From Rhodocytophaga aerolata (lineage in GTDB: Bacteria; Bacteroidota; Bacteroidia; Cytophagales; 172606-1), in assembly GCF_030503435.1 (NCBI RefSeq), contig NZ_JAUKPO010000024.1:1-64000 (forward strand): a stretch of 64,000 nt of DNA, read 5' to 3'. Every line of letters starts with the position of its first letter. Positions within the stretch are counted from its first letter, which is position 1. Below, piece by piece: positions 45,389 to 54,257 of the stretch. A program made the position numbers and the translations under genes. The notes under the pieces are model-generated. The model ran no database searches and was not told the DNA's origin. It worked only from the letters and a program-made list of their open reading frames with translations.

Positions 45389-48300
45389 ATGAAAAAACAC
45401 ACTCTACTCATTATACTAACCATGATTATCCTGTATTCCGGGGCTGCAGTGGCGCAGCAGCGGATGGTAACAGGAAAGGTAACAGCCCAGGACGATGGTA
45501 CTACGGTGCCAGGCGTAAATATTCTTGTAAAAGGATCTACTACTGGTACGGTTACCGATATGAACGGCAGCTATTCTATAGCTGCTCCCGAAAATTCTAC
45601 CCTCGTGTACAGCTTTATTGGATTTGCTACCCAAGAAATAGCCGTAGGTTCCCGCACCACTATTGATGTACAAATGGCATCCGATGTACAAACATTAACT
45701 GAAATTGTGGTAACGGCCTTTGGTATAGAACGGGAGAAAAAGGCCCTGGGCTATGCTGTACAGGAAGTGAAAGGCGCAGAACTGGTTGAATCACGTTCGG
45801 CAAACGTAGCCAACAGCCTTTCCGGGCGGATAGCTGGTGTACGTGTTACCAGTAACGGTGGGCCAGGAAGCGGCTCTACTGTGCAAATACGCGGTGCCGG
45901 TTCGGTAAATGGCAACAATCAGCCGCTGGTTGTGATAGATGGCGTGCCTACCGAACAATCCAATAACAAGCAGTTTGGCTCCGTAATGTCAGAAATCAGC
46001 CCTGATAATATTAAAGAAATATCGGTGCTAAAAGGCCCAAGTGCCAGTGCCTTGTATGGTTCCAGAGGATACAATGGGGTAATTCTGATTACTACCAAAA
46101 ATGGAGCAGGCCAGAAAGGAATTGGCGTAGAAGTTAATTCCAACATGACATTTGAGCGGCCACTCGTAAAACCTGATTTTCAGGATATTTATGGCGGAGG
46201 AAACGGATACCGCACCTGGTATAACGATGGCTGGAGCGGTGTCATCAGCGATCCGCTGCAAATTGATCAATACCGGGCTGCCTATGGGTCTGCGGCTCCG
46301 CTTACCGGTACAGCTGGTACCGACGAAAGCTGGGGAGGCCCGATGGATGGCCGTTTAGTGCGACAATGGTGGACAGGCACTGAAGTAGCCCCATTAACGG
46401 CAGAACCCAACAACTGGGAACAATTCTGGGAAACAGGCCGCACCTTTACCAACAATATTGCGATTGCCGGATCTAACGATAAAGGGAATTTCCGCCTTTC
46501 TTTGGGCCGCATGGACCAGACTGGTATTATGGCATTCAATGATTTTAAACGGAATAATATCCGCCTGAACACTGGGTATAATTTTACGCCTAAATTGAGT
46601 ATGAGTATATCGGCAGAATATGCCAAATCGGGTTCAGACAACCGGAGTTATACCAACGGGCAAGAGTTTATCTGGTCGCACCGCCATACCAACTGGGATC
46701 AGGTGAAAGACTGGCGCAGCTATACTGGCGTGCATATTCAACGGGCTGTAGCCGGGAAACCTGCCGATACCGACCCACCTAATTGGCAACACACCTACTT
46801 TACCAATCCTTTCTTCCTGCAAGAGAAGTTGCCCTATTCTAACGAAAAAGACAGGCTTATTGGCAACATTGGCATTAATTATAAATTCACGGACTACCTG
46901 AGTTTGCTAATGCGTACCGGTACCGATTACTTCTCAGACACCCGCATTAATGTGATCAACTTTGAAAGAGTCAGAAACGGCAACCGTACCCCAGGCAGAT
47001 ACTCAGAAGAAATATTACGCAGTCAGGAAACCAATTCCGATGTGATGCTGCGCTTCGATAAAGACCTGAGTTCTGTATTCTCAGTAAATGCCATGGTAGG
47101 CGGCTTACACCGGACTAACTACTACAAACGCAACTTTGTAAATGTAGGCGAAATGGTGGTAGATGGCTTATACAACCTGGCTAATTCCGTACCCAGCCTG
47201 AACGTTACTGAAAGTGTTATCCAGAAACGGGAAGCTCAAAGCGTATTTGGTTCCTTCCAGCTGGGCTATCGCAATGCAGTATTTATGGAAGTTACCGGAC
47301 GGAACGACTGGTCTAGTACATTACCTAAAGCGGCCCGTTCTTATTTCTATCCTTCCGTATCGTTAACCGCCTCTCTGACAGACTTATTTGATATTCAAAA
47401 CAATGTGCTCTATTTTGCAAAATTACGCGGAAGCTGGGCACAGGTAGGAAACGATACAGACCCTTACCGCCTGGCGCAGACGTTTATTGCTTCTGGCTCC
47501 TACAATGGGTCTATTCCCAAATTCTATGAGAACCTGACCATCAACAATCCAAATCTGAAACCTGAACGGATGACCGGAACAGAGTTTGGCGTAGACTTAC
47601 GCTTTTTACAAGGCCGCCTGGGAGTAGACTTTACCTATTACAACCAGAATGCAGAAGATCAGATTCTGGATATAGAAATCTCTAAAGCGTCCGGCTATAA
47701 CAAGCAAATTATTAATGCCGGGGAAATTACGAACAAAGGGGTAGAAATAACACTGAGTGGCACACCAGTAAAACTCATGAACGGCTTTACCTGGGATGTA
47801 TCCTTGAACTTTGCCCGGAACCGTAACAAAGTGGTTGCCCTGGCCGATGGACTTACCACGTACTTGCTTGCCACCCAAAATGGTTTGCAATCGCTGGCGA
47901 CAGTTGGCCAACCGTATGGTTCCTTGTTTGGTGTGGCTTTCGAACGTTCACCAGATGGCCAAGTGGTATACCGCAATGGCTTGCCTGTCGTAGCTTCCCA
48001 GTCTCAGATATTAGGCAATATCCAGCCCGACTGGATTGGTGGCTGGCAAAATACATTCAGCTTCAAAGGTATTGTGCTCTCTACCCTGATTGATGTACGC
48101 AAAGGCGGGGATATATTCGACCTGGGTACCGGCGTTGCCCGCTGGACAGGCCAGTATGAAGAAACAGCTGTAGGCCGGGAAGAAGGTATCATTGGTTCAG
48201 GCGTAATGAACATTGGAACAGCTGAAGCACCTCAGTACGTGCCCAATAATGTAGTAGTAGATGCCACCCGCTTGTATGGCTACAATAACCCTCGGAACTA

Positions 48301-48565
48301 CCACGAAGCAGGTATTTTTGACGGAAGCTATATCAAACTCCGCGAAATATCTATTGGCTACCAGATTCCTTCTACCTGGTTGAACAAGTTATTTATTCAG
48401 ACAGCAAAGGTATCGGCTGTTGGCAGAAACGTAGCTATCCTATTTAAAAATACGACACACATCGATCCGGAAGTAGACCGCTTCGGCGCTAACGGACAAG
48501 GTTTTGCCTATGGCGAATTGCCTAGTACCCGCAGTATTGGTTTCAACGTGAGTTTAGGTTTCTGA
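45389..48565 (+). CDS. SusC/RagA-family TonB-linked outer membrane protein
   Basis: The 1058-residue protein (ATG at 45389, MKKHTLLIILTM) forms a TonB-dependent outer-membrane transporter. After the signal peptide it has a carboxypeptidase-regulatory-like barrel-plug domain (about 27-105, VTGKVTAQDDG, GSYSIAAP), the region that precedes the plug (EIVVTAFGIEREKKALGYAVQEV), a TonB plug (GRIAGVRVTSNGGPGSGS, VIDGVPTE, LYGSRGYNGVILITTK) and a beta-barrel to the end (FNVSLGF). It imports oligomeric substrates with its SusD partner. The substrate is not carried by the sequence; neighbouring aminotransferases suggest amino-acid or amine compounds. A hairpin separates it from SusD. Confidence 0.95.
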   Translation: MKKHTLLIILTMIILYSGAAVAQQRMVTGKVTAQDDGTTVPGVNILVKGSTTGTVTDMNGSYSIAAPENSTLVYSFIGFATQEIAVGSRTTIDVQMASDVQTLTEIVVTAFGIEREKKALGYAVQEVKGAELVESRSANVANSLSGRIAGVRVTSNGGPGSGSTVQIRGAGSVNGNNQPLVVIDGVPTEQSNNKQFGSVMSEISPDNIKEISVLKGPSASALYGSRGYNGVILITTKNGAGQKGIGVEVNSNMTFERPLVKPDFQDIYGGGNGYRTWYNDGWSGVISDPLQIDQYRAAYGSAAPLTGTAGTDESWGGPMDGRLVRQWWTGTEVAPLTAEPNNWEQFWETGRTFTNNIAIAGSNDKGNFRLSLGRMDQTGIMAFNDFKRNNIRLNTGYNFTPKLSMSISAEYAKSGSDNRSYTNGQEFIWSHRHTNWDQVKDWRSYTGVHIQRAVAGKPADTDPPNWQHTYFTNPFFLQEKLPYSNEKDRLIGNIGINYKFTDYLSLLMRTGTDYFSDTRINVINFERVRNGNRTPGRYSEEILRSQETNSDVMLRFDKDLSSVFSVNAMVGGLHRTNYYKRNFVNVGEMVVDGLYNLANSVPSLNVTESVIQKREAQSVFGSFQLGYRNAVFMEVTGRNDWSSTLPKAARSYFYPSVSLTASLTDLFDIQNNVLYFAKLRGSWAQVGNDTDPYRLAQTFIASGSYNGSIPKFYENLTINNPNLKPERMTGTEFGVDLRFLQGRLGVDFTYYNQNAEDQILDIEISKASGYNKQIINAGEITNKGVEITLSGTPVKLMNGFTWDVSLNFARNRNKVVALADGLTTYLLATQNGLQSLATVGQPYGSLFGVAFERSPDGQVVYRNGLPVVASQSQILGNIQPDWIGGWQNTFSFKGIVLSTLIDVRKGGDIFDLGTGVARWTGQYEETAVGREEGIIGSGVMNIGTAEAPQYVPNNVVVDATRLYGYNNPRNYHEAGIFDGSYIKLREISIGYQIPSTWLNKLFIQTAKVSAVGRNVAILFKNTTHIDPEVDRFGANGQGFAYGELPSTRSIGFNVSLGF

Positions 48566-48570
48566 TGTAC

Positions 48571-48606
48571 TTATCCATTGTGTTAAGCAATTAGCACAAT
48601 GGATAA
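48571..48606 (+). promoter_or_regulatory. Intercistronic hairpin between SusC and SusD
   Basis: TTATCCATTGTG and CACAATGGATAA form a perfect twelve-base stem with a twelve-base loop, 6 to 41 bases after the SusC stop codon. It has no T tract. It may set SusC:SusD transcript levels by partial termination or by protecting an mRNA 3' end (inference). Confidence 0.75.
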
Positions 48607-48655
48607 ATTATTACCCAGGCCATTTTCATTGACCTTTCATTTAGCTAATATACAC

Positions 48656-50122
48656 ATGAAAATACACAGATATATTTTATTAACCCTTGCCGGATGGATG
48701 CTCATCAGTTCCTGCACCAGTGATTTTGATGAGATCAATACCAATCCAAACGATCCAACCAATATAAGTCCTCAATTTTTATTGCCTTATGCCATTGAAT
48801 CTTCGGTAGACCGTTATTGGGGCCACCGTACCCGGTTTGAGCGGCTCAACCTGGACGGTGCCATGCTCTGGATGCAATACCTAGCCAGAAATATTTATTC
48901 TAACGAGGGGGATAACTACAGCATTTCGCCCGCCTTACATGCTAATAACTGGAAAGGCTTTTACAACGATGGTTTAGTCAACTTCGAGCGGATCGTAACG
49001 CTGGCAGGTACAGAAGGAACCATGGCTAATACAAATTATGAAGGCGTAGCTCTGGTTATGCGCAGCTGGGTGTTTTCTATACTTACCGATTCGTATGGAG
49101 CTATTCCTTATTCCCAGGCCCTGAAAGGCACTGCTAAAGAAGCCATAGCCTCTCCGGAATACGATTCTCAGGAAGAAGTATATGCAGGCTTGCTTAACGA
49201 TCTGAAAATGGCTAACGAAAAGTTAGTGGTAGGCGGGCCTGCTATTGCCGGAGATATTCTGTATAGTGGCGATATTCTGAAGTGGAAAAAGTTTGCCAAC
49301 TCTTTACGCTTACGTCTGGCCAACCGTCAGGCTGCTAAAAAACCGGCAGAATCTAAAGCGATTATGGCTGAAATACTGGCAGATCCGGCTACGTACCCAG
49401 TATTTACCAGCAATGCCGATAACGCCTCACTCAAACATACGTCTACCTTGCCCAGCAACAATGAGTGGCATCAGGTAATGGTGCAGGACGGCCGTACCGA
49501 CTGGAACATCAGCCAGACCTTGGCAGATAAGCTCAACAGCTTAAACGATACCCGCATTACCGTATTTGGACAACCTAATACTAGTGGCCAGTATAGTGGC
49601 ATCCCCAATGGCCTGCCCGATGCTATTGCCACCACCTACCTGAGTACAGCTTCCAAGCTGGGCAATTACTTTATGCAACCTTCTACTCCCAGCGTAATTA
49701 TGACCTTTGCTGAATTGCAATTCATTCTGGCAGAAGCCGCTGTTGATGGAGACATCAGCATAGGAGATGCCCAGACGTATTTTGAACAGGGAGTTGATGC
49801 TTCTTTCAAGCAGTATGAATTAACCGTTCCGGAAGGGTATCTGGTCACGGTAGGGGCGGCTACCAAAGAAAAAATTATGGAGCAGAAATGGATTGCCCTA
49901 TTTGGCCAGGGGGTAGAAGCCTGGACAGAATACCGCAGAACCGGTTTGCCAGTGTTTCCTGCCCGCGATCCAAGAGCTGTGTTCGACAACAACGGCGTAT
50001 TGCCCACCCGCCTACGGTATCCTTCTTCAGAAGAATCATTGAATGGCGCAAACATGCGGACAGGCGTAACGCTCAATGGCGGTGATAATGATATGGTAAC
50101 TACCCTGTGGTGGACTGAATAA
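48656..50122 (+). CDS. SusD/RagB-family nutrient-binding lipoprotein (SusD-like_2 type)
   Basis: The 488-residue surface lipoprotein caps its SusC transporter and binds the substrate. It starts at the ATG at 48656, which gives a lipoprotein signal with lipobox SSC (MLISSCTSDF). The DEINTNPNDPT opening is characteristic of the SusD-like_2 subgroup, and the helical TPR-like core follows (AGLLNDLKMANEKL, WKKFANSLRLRLANRQAAKK, EQKWIALFGQGVEAWTEYRRTG). An earlier in-frame start at 48599 would place the hydrophobic segment internally. A small lipoprotein gene follows 30 bases later. Confidence 0.93.
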   Translation: MKIHRYILLTLAGWMLISSCTSDFDEINTNPNDPTNISPQFLLPYAIESSVDRYWGHRTRFERLNLDGAMLWMQYLARNIYSNEGDNYSISPALHANNWKGFYNDGLVNFERIVTLAGTEGTMANTNYEGVALVMRSWVFSILTDSYGAIPYSQALKGTAKEAIASPEYDSQEEVYAGLLNDLKMANEKLVVGGPAIAGDILYSGDILKWKKFANSLRLRLANRQAAKKPAESKAIMAEILADPATYPVFTSNADNASLKHTSTLPSNNEWHQVMVQDGRTDWNISQTLADKLNSLNDTRITVFGQPNTSGQYSGIPNGLPDAIATTYLSTASKLGNYFMQPSTPSVIMTFAELQFILAEAAVDGDISIGDAQTYFEQGVDASFKQYELTVPEGYLVTVGAATKEKIMEQKWIALFGQGVEAWTEYRRTGLPVFPARDPRAVFDNNGVLPTRLRYPSSEESLNGANMRTGVTLNGGDNDMVTTLWWTE

Positions 50123-50152
50123 TTACCCATAACTAACTCAACTTTGATTAAT

Positions 50153-50641
50153 ATGACCATAAAGAAAATATATCTGTACCTACTGGCTGTTTGTGTGGCT
50201 TGCTCACTGGCTGCCTGCGAAAAAGAAGAAGATCCATTTGTAGATAGAGTAGCTTCTCCGGTATTAGTTGTCATTCAGAATTCCTCTGGCTACCTGGCAG
50301 GTGGCGGCTTATATTCTGAGCCAGTAGTGAGTGCAAAGCTGGGTGCTCCTGTTGTGCTTTCTGCCAAAATTTATGAACTGGATAAAAGCGGATTGCTGAG
50401 CCATACGGTAGGCATCGATTCCATTCCGGTAGCTAACTTATCTGTTGCTTTGCTCACCCGCACAGGGACTAAAATTGCTGACCTGGTTTCAGATAGTGAA
50501 GGAACCGTTACAATCACCAAAACATGGGATGAATTAGGAATAGCTGCCCCACAAAAAGGGACTACCCTAAGCCTCGACTGGACTGGTGAATACAAAGGAA
50601 TTGGTTTTGCCAGACGTTCACAACTTCAAGCCATAGAATAA
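50153..50641 (+). CDS. Small lipoprotein of the SusCD operon
   Basis: The 162-residue product begins MTIKKIYLYLLAVCVACSLA and has a lipobox LAAC. The mature part is mostly beta strands (VVLSAKIYELDKSG, SVALLTRTGTKIADLVSD) and could be an immunoglobulin-like fold. It is not a family I recognise. It follows SusD by 30 bases, so it probably belongs to the same transcript. Its job may be an accessory surface protein for the same substrate. Confidence 0.72.
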   Translation: MTIKKIYLYLLAVCVACSLAACEKEEDPFVDRVASPVLVVIQNSSGYLAGGGLYSEPVVSAKLGAPVVLSAKIYELDKSGLLSHTVGIDSIPVANLSVALLTRTGTKIADLVSDSEGTVTITKTWDELGIAAPQKGTTLSLDWTGEYKGIGFARRSQLQAIE

Positions 50642-50687
50642 GCTGTGTTGCCATATTTGCCATATTTTAAATAAGTGTTAACAACCC

Positions 50688-50720
50688 CTGAACTGTGGAC
50701 GGCAAGTGCTCACAGTTCAG
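50688..50720 (+). promoter_or_regulatory. Intercistronic hairpin before the first aminotransferase gene
   Basis: CTGAACTGTG and CACAGTTCAG form a perfect ten-base stem with a 13-base loop. No T tract follows (GCATTCTACT), so simple intrinsic termination is unlikely. The next gene starts at 50809. Confidence 0.65.
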
Positions 50721-50808
50721 GCATTCTACTAAACTGATTCAATTTGATACTGGTAATTTTTTAACATTCAACCAAACACTTTACACATAACCTTTATAAC
50801 CTACACGC

Positions 50809-51954
50809 ATGGAAACAAAAATAAACCGCCGGAACTGGCTTAAATCAGGTGCACTGATGGCTGCCGGACTTAGCTTGGGAACAAGTAAATGGAATGCAAC
50901 AGATGCACATACCGGCGAAGTGGTGAGTCCGTTAGCAGACCGTCCGGTGATAAAAGCCAGGCTTTCCTCTAACGAAAATCCCTTTGGGCCATCTCAAAAA
51001 GCCAGAAAAGCCCTTATGGAAGCCATTGACGATAGCTATATGTATCCACGGGAGTACACGCAGCAGTTCAAAAGCATGATAGCTAAAGAGGAAGGCGTTA
51101 CCGAAGAGCACATTTTGCTGGGAGCTGGTTCATCTGAGCTGCTCATGGCATCGGCCTTGAACTATACCTTAAAGAGCGGTGCTGGCAGCTCTATCATATC
51201 AGCTGATCCTTCCTATGCATCTTTAATGCGTTCGGCAAGCCAATATGGTTCGGGATGGGAAAAGGTGGCGTTAACTAAGGACTATGCCCATGATCTGGAA
51301 GCAATGGAGAAAAAAGTAAGTGAGAAAACCAGTCTGGTTTACATCTGCAATCCCAACAACCCAACCGGGACTATTGTGCCGGCTGCCAAGCTTGCTTCGT
51401 TTTGTGAGGTGGTGTCCAAAAAGAAACCAGTTTTTGTGGATGAAGCCTACATCGATTATGTAGACAATCCCAAAAAGCAATCGATGATGGAAGCAGTCAG
51501 AAAAGGGCAGAATGTGATAGTGGCGCGCACCTTTTCCAAAGTACATGGCTTTGCCGGCCTGCGTATTGGCTATGTGGTAGCCCTGCCCGAAACTGTAAAA
51601 GAGTTAAGTAAGTATTGTACCGGCGGTATGAATGTATGTGCTACGTCTGTGCGGGCGGCTATTGCCAGCTACACGGATGCCGATCACCTGAGTTATGCCA
51701 TAAAAAAGAATGCTGAATCGAGAGATTTCTTATATAAAGTATTAAAAGATGCCGGATATGAGTATATTCCCTCTCATACCAACTTTGTATTATTCCCTCT
51801 GCAAATGGAAGGCAAGCGATTTACTGAAGAGATGATGAAACGAGGAGTAAGCATCCGCAACTGGGAGTTTGACGGAAAGCAATGGTGCCGGGTAAGTTTG
51901 GGTACCATGGAGCAGATGCAGCTGTTTGCCGGAGCCTTTAAAGAACTGGCGTAA
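50809..51954 (+). CDS. Tat-signal PLP aminotransferase, HisC-like, copy 1
   Basis: The 381-residue fold-type-I PLP enzyme resembles histidinol-phosphate aminotransferase. Preserved active-site segments are SSNENPFGPS, AGSSELL, YICNPNNPTGT, FVDEAYIDY, the PLP lysine Lys244 in TFSKVHGFAGLRIGY, and the Arg in WCRVSLGT. Unlike HisC, it has an N-terminal Tat-like signal (NRRNWLKSGALMAAGLSLG), so it should be exported folded with PLP bound. No other his genes are near. It sits downstream of SusC/SusD and upstream of a paralogue with a nearly identical central segment (51256-51587). The substrate is not known. Confidence 0.85.
   Translation: METKINRRNWLKSGALMAAGLSLGTSKWNATDAHTGEVVSPLADRPVIKARLSSNENPFGPSQKARKALMEAIDDSYMYPREYTQQFKSMIAKEEGVTEEHILLGAGSSELLMASALNYTLKSGAGSSIISADPSYASLMRSASQYGSGWEKVALTKDYAHDLEAMEKKVSEKTSLVYICNPNNPTGTIVPAAKLASFCEVVSKKKPVFVDEAYIDYVDNPKKQSMMEAVRKGQNVIVARTFSKVHGFAGLRIGYVVALPETVKELSKYCTGGMNVCATSVRAAIASYTDADHLSYAIKKNAESRDFLYKVLKDAGYEYIPSHTNFVLFPLQMEGKRFTEEMMKRGVSIRNWEFDGKQWCRVSLGTMEQMQLFAGAFKELA
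51256..51587 (+). repeat. 332-bp near-identical tract shared with the second aminotransferase gene (copy 1)
   Basis: The tract matches 52582-52913 with 4 differences in 332 bases, and the last 253 bases (51335-51587) are identical. The flanking parts of the two genes are much more diverged. Confidence 0.93.
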
Positions 51955-51994
51955 AAACTGAGCCTGGCAACTTTCCATATACACACCTAGCAAA

Positions 51995-52023
51995 AGCGAC
52001 TATTGCCATAGGCAGTAGTCGCT
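51995..52023 (+). promoter_or_regulatory. Intercistronic hairpin between the two aminotransferase genes
   Basis: AGCGACTATTGCC and GGCAGTAGTCGCT form a thirteen-base stem with one G-U pair and a three-base loop (ATA). No T tract follows, so it is more likely an mRNA-stability or processing element than a terminator. Confidence 0.65.
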
Positions 52024-52116
52024 ATACTGCTACCAGCAAAATAACGTATCGAGCGGTTTTAATCTACTGCTACACCCTAACCCAAGACATCTACATTAAA
52101 AACCCAAACAACCCAT

Positions 52117-53280
52117 ATGTCAACAAAATTAAACAGAAGAAACTGGCTAAAATCCGGAGCTTTGATGGCCGCAGGTTTAACCTTTGGCACTAGCCGCTGG
52201 CAAACAGCCAGTGCGGAAATGGTTACAGCACAACAGCTGTTTGGCTTCCAGGCAGATGCCCGGTTGGCAGCCGATATGCCAGTGATAAAAGCCCGGCTGT
52301 TTGCTAATGAAAATCCATTTGGCCCTTCTGAAAAAGCAAAAAAAGCCATTACCGAGGCTATCAACGACAGCTATATGTATCCGTTTATGGATCTGCAAAA
52401 GTTTATTGCCATAATTGCTAAGGAGGAAGGCGTAACAGCAGATCATATTTTGTTGGGAGCTGGTTCCTCTGAAATATTAATGGCTTCTGCGTATCTTTAT
52501 GGCATGCATGGTGGAAGTGTTCTCTCTGCCGACCCATCCTACAGCTACCTAATGGAAACCGCCGGCACCTATGGAGCTACGTGGGAAAAGGTGGCGTTAA
52601 CTAAGGACTATGCCCATGATCTGGAAGCCATGGAGAAAAAGGTAAATGAGAAAACCAGTTTGGTTTACATCTGCAATCCCAACAACCCAACCGGGACTAT
52701 TGTGCCGGCTGCCAAGCTTGCTTCGTTTTGTGAGGTGGTGTCCAAAAAGAAACCAGTTTTTGTGGATGAAGCCTACATCGATTATGTAGACAATCCCAAA
52801 AAGCAATCGATGATGGAAGCAGTCAGAAAAGGGCAGAATGTGATAGTGGCGCGCACCTTTTCCAAAGTACATGGCTTTGCCGGCCTGCGTATTGGCTATG
52901 TGGTAGCCCTGCCTGAAACCATTAAACAGATAAAAAAATATGGCGGAGGTGGAATGAACATCTGTGCTACTTCTATTAAAGCTGCATTGGCCAGTTATAC
53001 CGATACAGAATATGTAAATTATGCCATAAAAAAGAATGCTGAATCCAAAGAGTTTTTATATAAAGTATTGAAAGAGGAAGGCTATGAATATATTCCCTCG
53101 TATGCCAATTTTGTTATGTTTCCGTTGAAAATGGATGGCAAAAAATTCAGAGAAGAAATGATGAAACGGGGAGTAGGTATCCGTAACTGGGAATTTAGCA
53201 ATCAGCAGTGGTGCCGGGTAAGCATTGGTACCATGGAGCAAATGCAACTATTTGCCGAAGCCTTTAAGCAGCTCAGCTAA
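52117..53280 (+). CDS. Tat-signal PLP aminotransferase, HisC-like, copy 2
   Basis: This 387-residue paralogue of the preceding gene keeps every active-site segment: ANENPFGPS, AGSSEIL, YICNPNNPTGT, FVDEAYIDY, Lys250 in TFSKVHGFAGLRIGY and WCRVSIGT. Its Tat-like signal (NRRNWLKSGALMAAGLTFG) is almost the same, but the segment after it (about 35-50) is longer and different. Its residues about 156-266 are nearly identical to copy 1 at the DNA level. A terminator follows, making it the end of the locus. Confidence 0.85.
   Translation: MSTKLNRRNWLKSGALMAAGLTFGTSRWQTASAEMVTAQQLFGFQADARLAADMPVIKARLFANENPFGPSEKAKKAITEAINDSYMYPFMDLQKFIAIIAKEEGVTADHILLGAGSSEILMASAYLYGMHGGSVLSADPSYSYLMETAGTYGATWEKVALTKDYAHDLEAMEKKVNEKTSLVYICNPNNPTGTIVPAAKLASFCEVVSKKKPVFVDEAYIDYVDNPKKQSMMEAVRKGQNVIVARTFSKVHGFAGLRIGYVVALPETIKQIKKYGGGGMNICATSIKAALASYTDTEYVNYAIKKNAESKEFLYKVLKEEGYEYIPSYANFVMFPLKMDGKKFREEMMKRGVGIRNWEFSNQQWCRVSIGTMEQMQLFAEAFKQLS
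52582..52913 (+). repeat. 332-bp near-identical tract shared with the first aminotransferase gene (copy 2)
   Basis: This is the partner of 51256-51587. The abrupt drop in similarity on both sides fits gene conversion between tandem copies. Confidence 0.93.
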
Positions 53281-53301
53281 CCTGGTCAGATTGAATACTT
53301 A

Positions 53302-53343
53302 AAAACAACAAAACTACCGTCGAAAGGGTAGTTTTGTTGTTTA
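53302..53343 (+). terminator. Terminator after the second aminotransferase gene
   Basis: AAAACAACAAAACTACC pairs with GGTAGTTTTGTTGTTT around a short loop, about 22 bases after the stop codon. It ends the proposed operon. Confidence 0.92.
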
Positions 53344-53463
53344 AAACGTAGAATGTACAACGTGGTATATAACTAAAAGAAAGAACCAGGTAAAATTAGA
53401 AAACTGATCTTTGATTCGCATAATCACAATTCATTTCCATTTATACGATCAGCATAGGTATAA

Positions 53464-53489
53464 CAAAAAAGCATGCTTAAAGCATGCCT
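53464..53489 (-). terminator. Terminator of the CpsB-like gene
   Basis: On the minus strand GCATGC, TTTAA and GCATGC form a hairpin followed by seven T residues, downstream of the stop codon at 53517. Confidence 0.8.
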
Positions 53490-53516
53490 TCTGTAGCTTT
53501 TAAGATTAAATCTATT

Positions 53517-54257
53517 TTATAGAATCTGATTTAATAAATTTCCTTCTACTAATTTTGTATAAGATTTTTTGGTACGGCTGGTTTCGAGAAATTTTATATT
53601 ATTTAAAGCATGGCAATCGGTACCGGCAAAGCTTACCATGGAATTGTCAATTAATTTTTCTGCCAGAAGCTGTGCTGGTAATGAATAGGCCCCGCTCAGG
53701 GAGTTTAAATTAATTTGTAGCAATACGCCATTATTTACTAAATCTATACATTTACTAAAGTTATGTTGTAGATATAAATACCGTTCCGGATGTGCCAGCA
53801 CTGGCTTATAGTTCAGCGATTGCATTAGAAAAACGGCTTCTGCCAGTAAGGCAGGCTCGTTAATAAAGGGAGTCTCAAACAACAGATACCGGTTGCCAAA
53901 CGTTAGCAAGGGCTGATCTTTTCTCAGCATATCAATCAAGTATTCATCCAGGTAATATTCAGCTGCCGCGGCTATATCAATATCCCAACCTTGCTCACTT
54001 ACGCCTTGCTGTACTTTTTTTAGCGCTGCCTGAATACTTGTAGGTGTATTTCTATAGAAATCACTCATAACATGTGGAGTAGCGATGAGCTTTTTATATC
54101 CTTGATCCATCAACCGCTTTATAATCAATAAAGATTCATCCAGTGTAGCTGCCCCATCGTCTATGCCTGGCAGAATATGCGAATGCATATCTGTGAGAAT
54201 GACTGGTGCCTCCACTGGCGAACCTTTCCTGAAACTAATATTGAAAAACGAGAGCAT
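53517..54257 (-). CDS. CpsB/CapC-family PHP-type tyrosine phosphatase
   Basis: The 246-residue protein has the PHP (polymerase and histidinol phosphatase) fold with HSH at residues 25-27 (TDMHSHILPGIDDG) and later metal-binding motifs LIATPHVM, AAEYYLD, VLAHPERY and FAGTDCHAL. These enzymes (CpsB, YwqE, Wzb-type substitutes) dephosphorylate the tyrosine autokinase that controls capsule or exopolysaccharide export. No kinase or polysaccharide gene is nearby, so the partner lies elsewhere. Confidence 0.9.
   Translation of the reverse strand: MLSFFNISFRKGSPVEAPVILTDMHSHILPGIDDGAATLDESLLIIKRLMDQGYKKLIATPHVMSDFYRNTPTSIQAALKKVQQGVSEQGWDIDIAAAAEYYLDEYLIDMLRKDQPLLTFGNRYLLFETPFINEPALLAEAVFLMQSLNYKPVLAHPERYLYLQHNFSKCIDLVNNGVLLQINLNSLSGAYSLPAQLLAEKLIDNSMVSFAGTDCHALNNIKFLETSRTKKSYTKLVEGNLLNQIL

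Noticed and set aside
49666-50274. 202-codon minus-strand frame opposite SusD
   Set aside because: It is antisense to a clearly coding gene with a strong family match, and its translation is low in hydrophobic and conserved features.
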